Of a DNA stretch of 64,000 nucleotides, positions 1 through 9,471 are shown piece by piece. The translations under genes and the position numbers were made by a program. The stretch is from Pandoraea eparura (GTDB taxonomy: Bacteria > Pseudomonadota > Gammaproteobacteria > Burkholderiales > Burkholderiaceae), in assembly GCF_902459725.1 (NCBI RefSeq), contig NZ_CABPSH010000014.1:45471-109470 (forward strand), given 5' to 3'. The notes beneath the pieces are model-generated. The model had not been told where the DNA came from. It did no database searches and saw only the letters and a list, made by a program, of their open reading frames with translations. The stretch's first letter is position 1. Every line of letters starts with the position of its first letter.

Positions 1-709
1 ACTCCAGGCGTTCGTACGCGCTATCGAGTCGCGCCAGGGCGCCATTGAACGAATGCGCCAGCGCGTCGAGTTCGACGGGCAAGGAGCGCGTATCGAGACG
101 CTGCGAACGATTGTCCGGACGGATCTCGGACGCTTCGCGCGTCAGTCGTGTGAGCGGCGCGAGGCCCAACCGCGTCGCGGAATAGCTGAGCAGCAGCACC
201 CCCAGGCTGCCGAGCGCGGAGAGCACCGCAAGCCCCAGGCCGAAAGCGCGCAGCGTGCGCTCGTTGCGCGAATAGCTGGCGGCCACCTGCAGGGTGACGG
301 CTGGACGTGTCCCGTACGGCGGCAGGATCTCGCGCGTGGTTAGCAGGTCGTCGCCGTCGCCATCGGGGCGCAGCCGAACGTAGCCGTTGGCCAGCCGTTT
401 GACGAACATGCCGCTCACGGGCTTGCCGAACGTGTAGTTCGGGTCGTCGCTCGTCACGGCATAGGTCGTGGTGCCGTCTCGGGGCGTCATGTCGCTGAGC
501 TTTTCGCGCGCGATCTGCCACTTCTGGGGCGTGGCGCCGTGATAGACGATGATGTGGGCGATCTGGGCGCGATCGTCGAGCGATTCGCGCAGATGACGCT
601 CCAATTGGATGCGCAGCATCAGGAAGAGGCCGGCCCCCACCATGGCGAACACCGACAGCGCCACGATGGCGAACATGGCGGCCAGACGCCGGGAGATCGA
701 ATGCTTCAC
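1..709 (-). CDS. heavy-metal-type sensor histidine kinase (partial, cut by window edge)
   Basis: This is the N-terminal 236 codons of an inner-membrane sensor kinase of the CusS/CopS/IrlS kind. It begins with GTG at 707-709, about 32 bases after the stop of the response regulator gene, and runs off the left edge. Membrane segments lie at residues 11-32 and 153-175, flanking a periplasmic sensor region of about 120 residues. A HAMP-like stretch follows (APLTRLTREASEIRP) and continues into the start of the dimerisation region. The H-box and ATPase domain are outside the window. The gene is last in the RND efflux operon, so it probably senses the ligand that induces the pump. The family is inferred from length, layout and the paired regulator; the signal itself cannot be read from the sequence. 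Confidence 0.85.
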   Translation of the reverse strand, partial: MKHSISRRLAAMFAIVALSVFAMVGAGLFLMLRIQLERHLRESLDDRAQIAHIIVYHGATPQKWQIAREKLSDMTPRDGTTTYAVTSDDPNYTFGKPVSGMFVKRLANGYVRLRPDGDGDDLLTTREILPPYGTRPAVTLQVAASYSRNERTLRAFGLGLAVLSALGSLGVLLLSYSATRLGLAPLTRLTREASEIRPDNRSQRLDTRSLPVELDALAHSFNGALARLDSAYERLE

Positions 710-741
710 GACGGTAATGACATGGCATTGACGCGTGGCGC

Positions 742-1416
742 TCAGGCCTCGCGGGCCTCCAGCACGTAGCCCATGCCGCGCACCGTGTGCAGCAGCTTGG
801 ACTGGAAAGGCCCGTCGAGCTTGGCGCGCAATCGCTTGATTGCCGTTTCGACCACGTTCGTGTGGCTGTCGAAATTGACGTCCCAGACGAGTTCGGTGAT
901 GGCCGTCTTAGACAGGATGTCGCCTTGCCGGCGCGCCAGCACCGAGAGCAACTGGAATTCCTTGGCCGTGAGATCGAGCCGTTGGCCGTCGCGCGTGGCG
1001 CGGCGACCGATCAGGTCGACGTAGAGGTCGCCGACCGAGATCAGCGTCGATTCCTGCATTCGCGTGCGGCGGGCGAGCGCGTGCAGGCGCTCCACCAGTT
1101 CGATGAACGAGAAGGGCTTGGTCAGATAGTCGTCCGCGCCTTCGCGCAGGCCGCGCACGCGGTCGTTCACATGATCGCGGGCCGTGAGCATGATGACCGG
1201 CGTGGACTTGCGCTCGCGCAACGAGCCGAGCACCGCAAAGCCGTCGCGCTTGGGCAGCATGACATCGAGCACGATCACGTCGTAGTCGAACTCGAGCGCC
1301 AGATGCGTGCCTTCCTCGCCATCGAGCGCGACATCGACCACCCAGCCTTGCTCGGTCAGCCCGGCGCGCAGGTAATCCACGACCTTGTGTTCGTCTTCAA
1401 CGATCAGTACTTTCAT
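742..1416 (-). CDS. OmpR-family response regulator, heavy-metal type (CusR/CopR/IrlR-like)
   Basis: A 224-residue two-domain regulator. The receiver domain (about 1-115) has the acidic pair ED at 7-8, phospho-acceptor D51 in VLDVMLP and the lysine in TKPFSF. The C-terminal winged-helix DNA-binding domain ends with the typical [13 protein letters not shown]. It is closely similar to the CopR-like regulator at 56946-57617, which shares the long VDL..RRATRDGQRLDLTAKEFQLL-type linker. It lies 9 bases downstream of the outer-membrane factor gene and upstream of the sensor kinase, inside one leftward operon. It probably activates the RND operon through the CusR-like box at 7464-7484. Function is well supported; the inducing metal or compound is unknown. 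Confidence 0.93.
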   Translation of the reverse strand: MKVLIVEDEHKVVDYLRAGLTEQGWVVDVALDGEEGTHLALEFDYDVIVLDVMLPKRDGFAVLGSLRERKSTPVIMLTARDHVNDRVRGLREGADDYLTKPFSFIELVERLHALARRTRMQESTLISVGDLYVDLIGRRATRDGQRLDLTAKEFQLLSVLARRQGDILSKTAITELVWDVNFDSHTNVVETAIKRLRAKLDGPFQSKLLHTVRGMGYVLEAREA

Positions 1417-1425
1417 CTCGCCACC

Positions 1426-2892
1426 TCATCTTTGCGCATTATACGAGCCGGGACTCGCTGCCGATGATTGCCAGCCGCCACCCAGTGCCTTGATCAGCGC
1501 CACCGACAAAACCCATTGCTGCGCACGAATCTGTACGTCCTGACGCTCGCTCGCGAGCCGCCCCTGCTGCGCCGTGATCACACTCAGATACGCCGTGAGC
1601 CCGCCCGAGTAGCGGTCGTTGGCAAGACTCAGCAACCGCTGCGCGTCCACGACAGCCGCATGCGATTCGCGCGCGGCGGCGTCGAGCACCGACAGTCCGG
1701 CCACGCCGTCCTGCACCTGCTGGAATGCAGTGAGCACCGTCTGCCGGTAATTCGCCTCGACGGCGCGGTATTCCGCACTCGCGAAGTCGACATTCGCCTG
1801 GCGCCGTCCGCCGTCGAAGACCGCCTGCGTGGCGAGCGTGCCCAGCGTCCAGAGCAGGCTTGGCGCCGAGAGCAGATTGGCGAATTCCGTGCTTTGCCAG
1901 CCGATGCCGGGATTGAGCGTGAGGCTGGGGAAGAACGCCGCCTTCGCCACGCCGATCTGGGCGTTCGCTGCCGCCATGGCGCGCTCGGCCGATGCCACGT
2001 CTGGACGACGTTGCAGAATGTCGCTCGGCACCCCGATCGGGATCGACGGCAGCGTGGCGGGCAGCGAACCGGCCGGCACCGAAAAGACCGGGGCGGGCAC
2101 GCCGACGAGCGCGGCAATGGCATGCTCGTACTGGTCGCGCTGCTGATGCAACAGACGCGCCTGTACCCGCGTGGTGTCGAGTTCCGATTGTTGCTGGAGG
2201 ACATCCAGCCCCGACACCGCGCCAAGATCGTGCTGCGCGCTCACGTAGTCGAGCGCCTTGCGTTGCAGCGAGACGGATTCGTCGAGCACCTTGATTTCGT
2301 CCTCGGTGGCGCGTAGCTGAACGTAGGCGGTGGCAAGCTGTGTCGTGAGCACCAGACGCGCATTGGCCAGATCGTCGCCCGCCTGCTCGGCGGAGGCGCG
2401 CGCCCCTTCGACCTGCCGGCGCAGGCGGCCAAACAGATCGGTGTCGTAGCTCACGCCCAGACCTACCTGCACATTGTTCTGTACGGTCGACATGCTGGTC
2501 GACGCATAGCTCGTGACCGGCCGGTTGGCCGAGACACGCTGGCGCGCCAATCCGACGGACGCATCGACTTCCGGCAGTCGTTGTGCCGAGGCGCCGGACA
2601 ATGTCGCCTGGGCCTGATCGTAATGGGCCACGGCGGCGGCGAGCGTCTGGTTTTGCGCGAGCGCCTGGATTTCGAGCGCGTCCAGCACCGGGTCGCGGAA
2701 GGCCTTCCACCAATTGGGCTGCAGCGGTGCGTGCGACGGCCGCGCGAGCTGCCAGCCGGTGTCCGTCTTCCAGTTGGGTGGCACCGCGACGTCGGGCCTT
2801 CGGTAATCCGGGCCGGCCGCGCACGCGCCGAGCAGCGTGACGACAGCGGCCAGCGCCATGCCGGAGCGCACGCCGCGCACTTGGGCGTTCAC
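1426..2892 (-). CDS. RND efflux outer-membrane factor lipoprotein (NodT/OprM family)
   Basis: A 488-residue outer-membrane channel subunit. The signal peptide ends in a lipobox (LLGAC at about 20-24), so the mature protein is expected to be lipid-anchored, as in OprM. The body has the duplicated outer-membrane efflux repeat of the TolC superfamily, with the conserved RRPDV..AE motif (residues about 300-310) and long coiled-coil-like Ala/Gln-rich helices. The start overlaps the end of the adaptor gene by 4 bases (ATGA), which indicates translational coupling. With the adaptor and the RND pump it would form a complete tripartite efflux channel. The substrate cannot be read from this subunit. 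Confidence 0.93.
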   Translation of the reverse strand: MNAQVRGVRSGMALAAVVTLLGACAAGPDYRRPDVAVPPNWKTDTGWQLARPSHAPLQPNWWKAFRDPVLDALEIQALAQNQTLAAAVAHYDQAQATLSGASAQRLPEVDASVGLARQRVSANRPVTSYASTSMSTVQNNVQVGLGVSYDTDLFGRLRRQVEGARASAEQAGDDLANARLVLTTQLATAYVQLRATEDEIKVLDESVSLQRKALDYVSAQHDLGAVSGLDVLQQQSELDTTRVQARLLHQQRDQYEHAIAALVGVPAPVFSVPAGSLPATLPSIPIGVPSDILQRRPDVASAERAMAAANAQIGVAKAAFFPSLTLNPGIGWQSTEFANLLSAPSLLWTLGTLATQAVFDGGRRQANVDFASAEYRAVEANYRQTVLTAFQQVQDGVAGLSVLDAAARESHAAVVDAQRLLSLANDRYSGGLTAYLSVITAQQGRLASERQDVQIRAQQWVLSVALIKALGGGWQSSAASPGSYNAQR

Positions 2893-4142
2893 GAGTGGCC
2901 TCCTTGCGCCTTGCCGTCGGCTTTGGGCGCGGGGGCGGTCTTGACGGCCAGCGCCTTGGCTTGCACGTGATCGCCGTCATCGATGGAGTCGCTCGGGTTG
3001 ACGATGACACGGTCGGTCGGCGAGACGCCGTCCGCCAATTCCAGCGACTGTCCCAGATCGCGCGCGATCGCGATCTTGTGCAGATGCACGACACCCTGGT
3101 CGTCCACCACCGCCACACGCGGGCCCTCCGCACGGAACAGCAGGGCGTTGGCCGGTACGCTCAGATGCGCTTGCACAGCGCTCGGCAGCGCGAGTTGCAC
3201 ATACGCGCCGGGGCGTAGCTTGCCCTCGGGGTTCGGCAGTGCAGCGTCGACTTGCAGCGAGCGGGTCGCCACGTCGATGGCGCCGGAGACGTGCGTAATC
3301 TTGCCTTGAAAGTGCATGCCGGGTAGTTCCGCTTGCGTCACGACCACGGGCTGACCGACGCGCACGCTCTGCGCGTATGCTTGCGGCACCTGAACGGTGA
3401 CGCGCAGCGGATCCGTCTGCGCCAGCGAGAACAGGGCGCGGCTGTTGCCGCTGCCCGCCGCGATAAGATCGCCGACGTCAACGTTGCGCTGGGTAATCAC
3501 GCCGTCGAAGGGCGCGACGATGCGCTTGAACGACTCGAGTTGCTCAAGCCGTTTGACGTTGGCCTCGGCCGCCGCCAGGTTGGCGATGCCCTGCGTGTAC
3601 GTGCTCTGGCGCTCGTCGAGTTCCTGCTGCGAGACGGCGTCGCGCTGGCGCAGTTGCTGCCAACGCGCGAGCGACGATTTCGCCAGTCCCAGGCTGGCAT
3701 TGATCTGGTTGCGCTGGGCGATGGCCTGGGCAAGTTCCTGATCGATTTCAGGCGTGTCGAGTTCGGCCAGCAATTGGCCTTGCCTGACGCGCGTGCCAAT
3801 GTCCACGTAGCGACGCCGTAGATAGCCGGTGGCTCGGGCATAGATCGGGGACTCGAGCGCGCCACGCAGCGTGGCGGGCAGCAGTGTTTCGCTGGCCGGC
3901 GTCGCTTGTGGCGTGACGACGCTGACATACTGGATGGCATTCTCGGCCGTGGCCTTGGCGACGTCGCGGCGTTGCAGGGCATTGGAGATCGTCGTGCGCG
4001 CCGCGCCGGCCGCGAGCAGCACGGCCACGACGATCAACACGCGCTTGGCGCGCCGGAATTCACCGCGGCGCGGCGGCAACTGCCGGCCGTCGGCGGGATC
4101 GTGATCGGGAATGGCCAGTTCGGCGTGATGTTTCTCGGTCAT
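2889..4142 (-). CDS. RND efflux periplasmic adaptor (membrane fusion protein)
   Basis: A 417-residue HlyD/AcrA-family adaptor. A single N-terminal membrane segment (about residues 31-50, KRVLIVVAVLLAAGA) anchors it. Next come the lipoyl-like half (RYVDIGTRVRQGQLLAELDTP), a helical hairpin, the second lipoyl half (IVAPFDGVITQRNVDVGDLI) and the beta-barrel and membrane-proximal domains. No lipobox is visible. It lies 12 bases downstream of the RND transporter gene and overlaps the outer-membrane factor start, so the three are one transcription unit. The lack of a His-rich N-terminus argues against a dedicated CusB/CzcB-type metal adaptor, although the operon carries a metal-type two-component system. 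Confidence 0.93.
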   Translation of the reverse strand: MTEKHHAELAIPDHDPADGRQLPPRRGEFRRAKRVLIVVAVLLAAGAARTTISNALQRRDVAKATAENAIQYVSVVTPQATPASETLLPATLRGALESPIYARATGYLRRRYVDIGTRVRQGQLLAELDTPEIDQELAQAIAQRNQINASLGLAKSSLARWQQLRQRDAVSQQELDERQSTYTQGIANLAAAEANVKRLEQLESFKRIVAPFDGVITQRNVDVGDLIAAGSGNSRALFSLAQTDPLRVTVQVPQAYAQSVRVGQPVVVTQAELPGMHFQGKITHVSGAIDVATRSLQVDAALPNPEGKLRPGAYVQLALPSAVQAHLSVPANALLFRAEGPRVAVVDDQGVVHLHKIAIARDLGQSLELADGVSPTDRVIVNPSDSIDDGDHVQAKALAVKTAPAPKADGKAQGGHS

Positions 4143-4154
4143 GGGGACAACCCG

Positions 4155-7100
4155 TCAGGATTTGGTATCTGGTTCGGCGCGGCGTGCCTTGCGTCGCGCG
4201 AGTCGCGTGTGGACGCCGGCGAAGACCAGCGGCACGAAGAAGAGCGTCGAGACGGTGGCGAACAGCAGGCCGCCGATCACCGCGCGGCCCAGCGGCGCGT
4301 TCTGCTCGGCGCCTTCGCCGAGTCCGAGCGCCATCGGCACCATGCCGATCATCATGGCAAGCGCCGTCATCAGCACCGGACGGATCCGGCTCGCCCCGGC
4401 TTCGAGCGCCGCCTTGAGGGGCGCCATGCCCGCTTCCATGCGCTGGCGTGCGAAGGCCACCACGAGAATACTGTTGGCCGTGGCCACGCCCATCGTCATG
4501 ATGGCGCCCGTGAGCGCGGGCACGGAGAGTGGCGTGCCGCTCAGGAACAGCATCCAGACGATGCCGGCCAGCGCGGCGGGCAGGGCGCTCACGATGATGA
4601 GCGGGTCGATCCAGGATTGGAAATTCACCACGATCAGCAGATAGACGAGCACGATGGCCATCGCCACGCCCAGGCCCAGCCCGAGGTACGAGCTTTGCAT
4701 CGTGCTGACCTGGCCGCGCACGGTGATCTGGCTGCCGCGCGGCAGATCCTTGCGCGCCTGTGCGACAAGCCGGTCGATATCGCGCGCGACGCTCCCCAGG
4801 TCCCGGCCTTCCACGCTCACGAAGATGTCGATCACCGGCCGGATGTTGTAGTGGCTGACCACGGCGAAGCGCTGCGTTGGCTCGACCTTCACGAAGTTGG
4901 CGAGCAGTTGCGGCTGGCCGTTGTTGGTCGTACCCGCCACCGGCAGACGCAGCAAGTCGTCGAGGGAGCTGATACGGTACTGCGGCGATTGCACCGACAG
5001 GCTGTATTCCACGCCGTTCTGCGGATTGAACCAGAAGCCCGGCGACGTCTGCGAGCTGCCCGAGAGCGAGATCAGCACGTTCTGGGCGACGGCATTGGCG
5101 TTCAGGTTCAGTTGCTGCAATCGCGTGCGGTCCATGTCCAGGTGGATCGTCGGCGCGTTGACCCGTTGCTGGATATGCGTGTCAACGGTGCCTGGCACCT
5201 GTCGCACCTGCTTGAGGAGCTTCGTTGCCGCCTCGAAATTCGCCAGTTGCTGACTGCCGCTGATCTGAATGTCGATGGCTGCCGGCAGCCCGAAATTAAG
5301 AATCTGCGTGACGATGTCTGCGGGTTGAAAGAAGAACTCAACACCGGGGAAGCGCTGCGGCAGCACCGCGCGAAGCTTGTCGATATAGCCCGAGCTCGGG
5401 TGATGGTCGGGCGTGAGCGCGATCTGAATTTCGCCGTCGAGCGTGCCGATGGTGCCCGCGTTGCTGTACGACAGATTGATACCGCTGTACGGCAGGCCGA
5501 GGTTGTCGAGAATCGTTTCGAGTTCGCTGGCAGGCACGATCTCGCGCACGACCTTCTCGACCTCGTCGGCCAGACGCGCCGTTTCCTCGATGCGGGTGCC
5601 GGTGGGCGCGCGCATGTGCAACCGGATATTGCCGGCGTCCACGCTTGGGAAGAAGTCCGCGCCCAGCGCGAACACCAGCCCCATCGACAGCACGCAGAAC
5701 GCCAGGAACCCTGTGGCGAATACGCGCCGGCGCACCAGCAGCGTGGAGAGCACGGCAATGTAGGCGGCGCGCATGCGCTCGAAGGCGGCGTCGAAGCGCA
5801 GATAGACGCGCCGAAACGCACCGGGCACCGCGTTCGGATCGGCCACGCGGGCGTGCCCCATGAGCAGCATGGCAAGCGTGGGTACCAGGGTGCGCGACAG
5901 CAGGTACGAGGCGAGCATCGCAAACACGACGGCCTCGGCAAGCGGCACGAACAAATAGCGCGCCACCCCCGTCAGGAAGAACATCGGTACGAACACGATA
6001 CAGATGCACAGCGTCGAGACGAGTGCGGGCACGGCAATTTCGCCCGCTCCGTCGAGAATCGCCTCGTGCAGCGGCGTGCCCATGTGCAGATGGCGCTCGA
6101 TGTTCTCGATGGTCACCGTCGCGTCGTCGACCAGGATACCTACGGCCAGCGCCAACCCGCCCAGCGTCATGATGTTGATCGTCTGGCCGAGCGCATGCAG
6201 CGCGAGCAGCGACGAGAGAATCGAGAGCGGGATCGAGATGGCGATGATGCAAGTGCTGCGCCAGTTGCCGAGGAACAGCAGGATCATGGCGGCGGTGAGC
6301 GCGGCGGCGATCAGCGCTTCGCGAATCACCCCTTGCACGGCCGCTTTCACGAACACCGACTGATCGAACAGCGCCGAGATGTGCAAATCCGGCGGCAGCG
6401 CGGCACGCGCTTCGGGCAGCAGGGCCTTGAGCGAGTCGACCACCGACAGTGTGGAGGCATCGCCCGTCTTCATGACCGACATCAGTACACCGCGCTGGCC
6501 GTTCTGGCGCACGATGTTCGTCTGCGGCGAGAAGCCCGTGCGTACGTGCGCGACTTCGCGCAGATAGGTCGTGGCACCGTCCACCGTGCGCACCGGAATG
6601 TTGTTCAGGCCCTCGACGGTGGTTGGCGACCCGTTCATGTCCACGCTGTACTCGCGCGGGCCGATCTTCGTTGTGCCGGTCGGCAGGATCAGGTTCTGGG
6701 CGTTGACGGCGGCCACTACGTCCTGCGCCGTCAATCCCTTGGCGAGCAAGGCTCGCGTGTCGATGTCCACCGAGATCAGCCGGGTCTTGCCCCCGTACGG
6801 ATAAGGCACGGCGGCCCCCGGAATCGTGACCAGTTGTGGCCGCAGGAAATTAAGCGCCGTGTCGTTGAGCGCGGGCTCCGACAGGCTGGGGCTCGACAGG
6901 CCGAGCTGCATCACCGGAATCGACGAGGCCGAGTAGCTGATGATAAGGGGCGGTGTGGCCCCCGGCGGCATTTGCTTGACCTGCGCCTGCTCGATCGCCA
7001 CGACCTGGGCGATGGCCGTCTGAAGGTTTGCCGTCGGCTGGAGGAAGATCTTGATGATGCCGATGCCGGGCAGCGACTGCGACTCGATGTGCTCGATATT

Positions 7101-7328
7101 GTTGACGGTGGTCGTCAACCCGCGCTCGTTGCCGGAGATGATCCGGTTGGCGACGTCCTGTGCCGCCAGACCGTTATAGGTCCAGATGACACTGATGACG
7201 GGGATGTTGATTTCCGGCAGCACGTCGACCGGTGTGCGCATGAGCGCGAGCGGCGTGGCGAGCAGGATCAGGATGGCCATCACGATGAACGTGTAGGGCC
7301 GCTTGAGCGCAACGTTGACAATCCACAT
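4155..7328 (-). CDS. RND-family efflux transporter, inner-membrane pump (AcrB/HAE type)
   Basis: A 1057-residue proton-driven pump with 12 predicted membrane segments and two large periplasmic loops. The N-terminus (MWIVNVALKRPYTFIVMAIL) and the TM4 motif GILVDDATVTIENI are visible; the Asp-Asp pair is typical of the hydrophobe/amphiphile (HAE) group. The likely substrates are therefore organic compounds rather than metal ions, despite the metal-type regulators downstream. It is the first gene of a five-gene leftward operon (pump, adaptor, outer-membrane factor, regulator, sensor). A CusR-like box lies about 140-155 bases upstream of the start. Length and domain layout are normal for the family. 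Confidence 0.94.
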   Translation of the reverse strand: MWIVNVALKRPYTFIVMAILILLATPLALMRTPVDVLPEINIPVISVIWTYNGLAAQDVANRIISGNERGLTTTVNNIEHIESQSLPGIGIIKIFLQPTANLQTAIAQVVAIEQAQVKQMPPGATPPLIISYSASSIPVMQLGLSSPSLSEPALNDTALNFLRPQLVTIPGAAVPYPYGGKTRLISVDIDTRALLAKGLTAQDVVAAVNAQNLILPTGTTKIGPREYSVDMNGSPTTVEGLNNIPVRTVDGATTYLREVAHVRTGFSPQTNIVRQNGQRGVLMSVMKTGDASTLSVVDSLKALLPEARAALPPDLHISALFDQSVFVKAAVQGVIREALIAAALTAAMILLFLGNWRSTCIIAISIPLSILSSLLALHALGQTINIMTLGGLALAVGILVDDATVTIENIERHLHMGTPLHEAILDGAGEIAVPALVSTLCICIVFVPMFFLTGVARYLFVPLAEAVVFAMLASYLLSRTLVPTLAMLLMGHARVADPNAVPGAFRRVYLRFDAAFERMRAAYIAVLSTLLVRRRVFATGFLAFCVLSMGLVFALGADFFPSVDAGNIRLHMRAPTGTRIEETARLADEVEKVVREIVPASELETILDNLGLPYSGINLSYSNAGTIGTLDGEIQIALTPDHHPSSGYIDKLRAVLPQRFPGVEFFFQPADIVTQILNFGLPAAIDIQISGSQQLANFEAATKLLKQVRQVPGTVDTHIQQRVNAPTIHLDMDRTRLQQLNLNANAVAQNVLISLSGSSQTSPGFWFNPQNGVEYSLSVQSPQYRISSLDDLLRLPVAGTTNNGQPQLLANFVKVEPTQRFAVVSHYNIRPVIDIFVSVEGRDLGSVARDIDRLVAQARKDLPRGSQITVRGQVSTMQSSYLGLGLGVAMAIVLVYLLIVVNFQSWIDPLIIVSALPAALAGIVWMLFLSGTPLSVPALTGAIMTMGVATANSILVVAFARQRMEAGMAPLKAALEAGASRIRPVLMTALAMMIGMVPMALGLGEGAEQNAPLGRAVIGGLLFATVSTLFFVPLVFAGVHTRLARRKARRAEPDTKS

Positions 7329-7463
7329 GGTTCAGACGCGCTCGGGCGCAGTCGCAGGCGTACGGGACAAGGGCCGTCCGGCGCGCGTGCGCCATGGCGC
7401 GGCACCGGTCCAGGAAGGAATGCCGCCATGGTAGGGGCTCGCCCCCAACGCCAAAATGGCGCG

Positions 7464-7484
7464 AAGATGGCGAAATTGTCATAA
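7464..7484 (-). promoter_or_regulatory. candidate metal response-regulator (CusR/CopR-like) box upstream of the RND operon
   Basis: On the minus strand the sequence reads ATGACAATTTCGCCATCTT. It resembles the CusR-type dyad (ATGACAA, two bases, TTGTCAT) with the second half degraded. A closer match (52448-52466) precedes the copA operon in this window. The position, about 140-155 bases upstream of the pump gene, suits activation by the regulator encoded downstream in the same operon. This rests on motif similarity alone. Confidence 0.4.
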
Positions 7485-7600
7485 ATCTCGGCGCTGGCCG
7501 GAAAGCCTTGTCCTGCAAGGCAAGGCGCGGAGTCATGGCCACGGGCGTGGCATATTACGGGGTGTTGCGGTCGCGACGAGATACGTCGGAAAAAGACAAA

Positions 7601-7630
7601 TGGCAGGGGGCAACTTGTTGCCCCCTGCCA
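7601..7630 (-). terminator. rho-independent terminator after the arnT-like gene
   Basis: A perfect 14-bp inverted repeat (TGGCAGGGGGCAAC and its complement) separated by two bases. On the minus strand it is followed by ATTTGTCTTTTTCC. It lies 22 bases past the stop of the ArnT-like gene, between that gene and the RND operon promoter. Confidence 0.85.
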
Positions 7631-7652
7631 TGGTTGGTCGATGCCGCCGCAC

Positions 7653-9380
7653 TTACTGGGCGGCGGGTGGTGTCTCGGGCGGCGTGTCGGTCGTCGGCTT
7701 CTCGATGATGACGCGACGGCTGTCCCGCGCGATGACCTTCATCGGCAGGCCGAGCGTCTCGAGTACCGTGAACTTCTGCGGATCGACCAGTGCGAGCGCC
7801 TTGGGCGCCGCCATCCAGACGTCGGCAAACTTGTCGAGCGTCGGGATCCAGCTATCCGGCGCTTGCGAAATGCCGAATTCGAGTTCGTCCTGCACCGCCA
7901 CCATGATCATCGTGTGGCGCAGGTAGAACGGCATCGTGTGGTCGAGCGTGCCGACCGAGTAGAACGGTGTATCCGGTCCCAGGCGATTCAACTCTGCGCG
8001 GACGGCCGGCACCAGATCGATCCCGGAACTGCTGCGCCCGAAGGCTTCGTGTCCGGAACCGCCGATCATTGCAAACGCCAGCCACGCGCCCGCAAAGGCA
8101 ATGAGCGCCTGCTTCGTACTGCGCGCGCTCAGCCAGCGGGCGATCCCCAGGCCGATCAACCCGGCAAAGCTTGCGGCGTAAAGGTAGTACGAGAACGTGC
8201 GATAGGCTTCGACCGGGTTGCGACTGTCCGAGTGATGCGAGAGAAAGACCAGGCACGTCACGATCGTTGCCGCGAACAGCACGGCGGACACGATGAGGTG
8301 CTTGCGCAGCGATTCGCGCGAGATGCCCGCGAGCCCCAGCCCGATGAGCAGTGCCAGGGCCGGCGCGACCGGCAGCACGTACGACAGCAGTTTCGAGTGT
8401 GACACCGAGAAGAAGCAGAAGATGAACACGGCCCAGACCGTGAGCATCAGCACCGGACGAAACCCATTGGCCTGACGCGGCGCGGCGCGCGACGCCGAGA
8501 CGACGCGCGGAATCATCGACAGCCACGGCAGGAAGCCGACGATCAGCACCGGCACGAAGTACCACAGCGCGCCGGGACGATGGTGATCCGGCTTCAGGAA
8601 GCGGTTGAAGTGCTCGTTGATGAAGAAGAATTCGAAGAACGACGGGTTGCGCGCCATGACCGCGGCGAACCACGGCACGGTGACGGCGAGCATCACGATC
8701 AGGCCGCTCACAAGGTGCAGGCGCTTCCACAGGGCCCAGTCGCGCGAAATCAACGTGTAGATGATGAGGACGGCGCCCGGCAACACCACGCCGATCAGCC
8801 CCTTGCTCAGGATCGACAGCCCCATCGCCGCCCAGCACAGCCACATCCAGTTGCGGACCTGTGTGTCGGTGAGCCCCGGGCGTTGCGCCAGCAGCAGCGA
8901 ACACAACGCCAGGCCCATCATGAACGACACGCCCATATCGAGCACGTTGAAGTGGCCGAGCAGGCTCCACAGCGGTGCGCTCGCCAGCGCCAGCGCGGCG
9001 AAGAAACCCGCGCGCGCGCCGAACACACGACGGCCCGTATAGCCGATGAGCAGCACGCCGCCGAAACCGGTCAAGGCCGACCACAGACGAGCCTGCCAGT
9101 CGCCGAGGCCGAAGATCATGAACGTCAGCGCGTTCATCCAGGTCTGCAGCGGCGGCTTCTCGAAGTACAGATAGCCGTTGTAGCGCGGGGTGACCCAGTC
9201 GCCGGTGGCCAGCATTTCGCGCGCCATCTCGGCGTAGCGGCCTTCGTCGCTCGGCACCAGGTGGCGCAGGTTCAGTACGCCGAACCAGACCAGCGCGAAC
9301 ACGGCCACCAGCCAGAGCAGGGCGGCAGGAGAGATCGGCCAGGGTTCCAACCCGGCGTCACGTTGAGGGCGTATGGACAT
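7653..9380 (-). CDS. arnT: ArnT-like glycosyltransferase (PMT/GT-C family), lipid A L-Ara4N transferase
   Basis: A 575-residue polytopic inner-membrane protein of the ArnT/PMT family. These enzymes move a sugar (4-amino-4-deoxy-L-arabinose in ArnT) from undecaprenyl phosphate onto lipid A at the periplasmic face, which lowers binding of cationic peptides. The first periplasmic loop carries the catalytic-type acidic motif SDEGRYAEMAREM (about residues 44-56), followed by FEKPPLQTWMNA. About twelve hydrophobic segments and a C-terminal soluble domain are seen. It sits 91 bases downstream of a PmrB-like kinase gene, which supports the ArnT assignment, but other arn biosynthesis genes are not in the window. 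A different sugar donor is possible. Confidence 0.8.
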   Translation of the reverse strand: MSIRPQRDAGLEPWPISPAALLWLVAVFALVWFGVLNLRHLVPSDEGRYAEMAREMLATGDWVTPRYNGYLYFEKPPLQTWMNALTFMIFGLGDWQARLWSALTGFGGVLLIGYTGRRVFGARAGFFAALALASAPLWSLLGHFNVLDMGVSFMMGLALCSLLLAQRPGLTDTQVRNWMWLCWAAMGLSILSKGLIGVVLPGAVLIIYTLISRDWALWKRLHLVSGLIVMLAVTVPWFAAVMARNPSFFEFFFINEHFNRFLKPDHHRPGALWYFVPVLIVGFLPWLSMIPRVVSASRAAPRQANGFRPVLMLTVWAVFIFCFFSVSHSKLLSYVLPVAPALALLIGLGLAGISRESLRKHLIVSAVLFAATIVTCLVFLSHHSDSRNPVEAYRTFSYYLYAASFAGLIGLGIARWLSARSTKQALIAFAGAWLAFAMIGGSGHEAFGRSSSGIDLVPAVRAELNRLGPDTPFYSVGTLDHTMPFYLRHTMIMVAVQDELEFGISQAPDSWIPTLDKFADVWMAAPKALALVDPQKFTVLETLGLPMKVIARDSRRVIIEKPTTDTPPETPPAAQ

Positions 9381-9471
9381 GAATGGCAGGTTTCCGGTCT
9401 TGATGAATAGGGTGAATGTCGTAAATGTGGCGAATGAGGTGGTGAATGAGGTGGCGAATGACGATCAGCGA
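9381..9471. repeat. short tandem repeat between the pmrB-like and arnT-like genes
   Basis: The spacer contains about two and a half copies of a 12-base unit of the form GTGAATGAGGTG, around 9430-9460. No clear promoter was seen, so arnT may be co-transcribed with the kinase gene. Confidence 0.4.

Noticed and set aside
1439..3133. A 564-codon minus-strand frame overlapping the outer-membrane factor gene
   Set aside because: It is the out-of-frame shadow of the real lipoprotein gene, with a low-complexity Arg/Ala product.
3906..7484. A 1192-codon open frame on the plus strand
   Set aside because: It is the antisense shadow of the adaptor and RND pump genes; its product is rich in His, Arg, Asp and Gln with no domain, as expected in GC-rich DNA.
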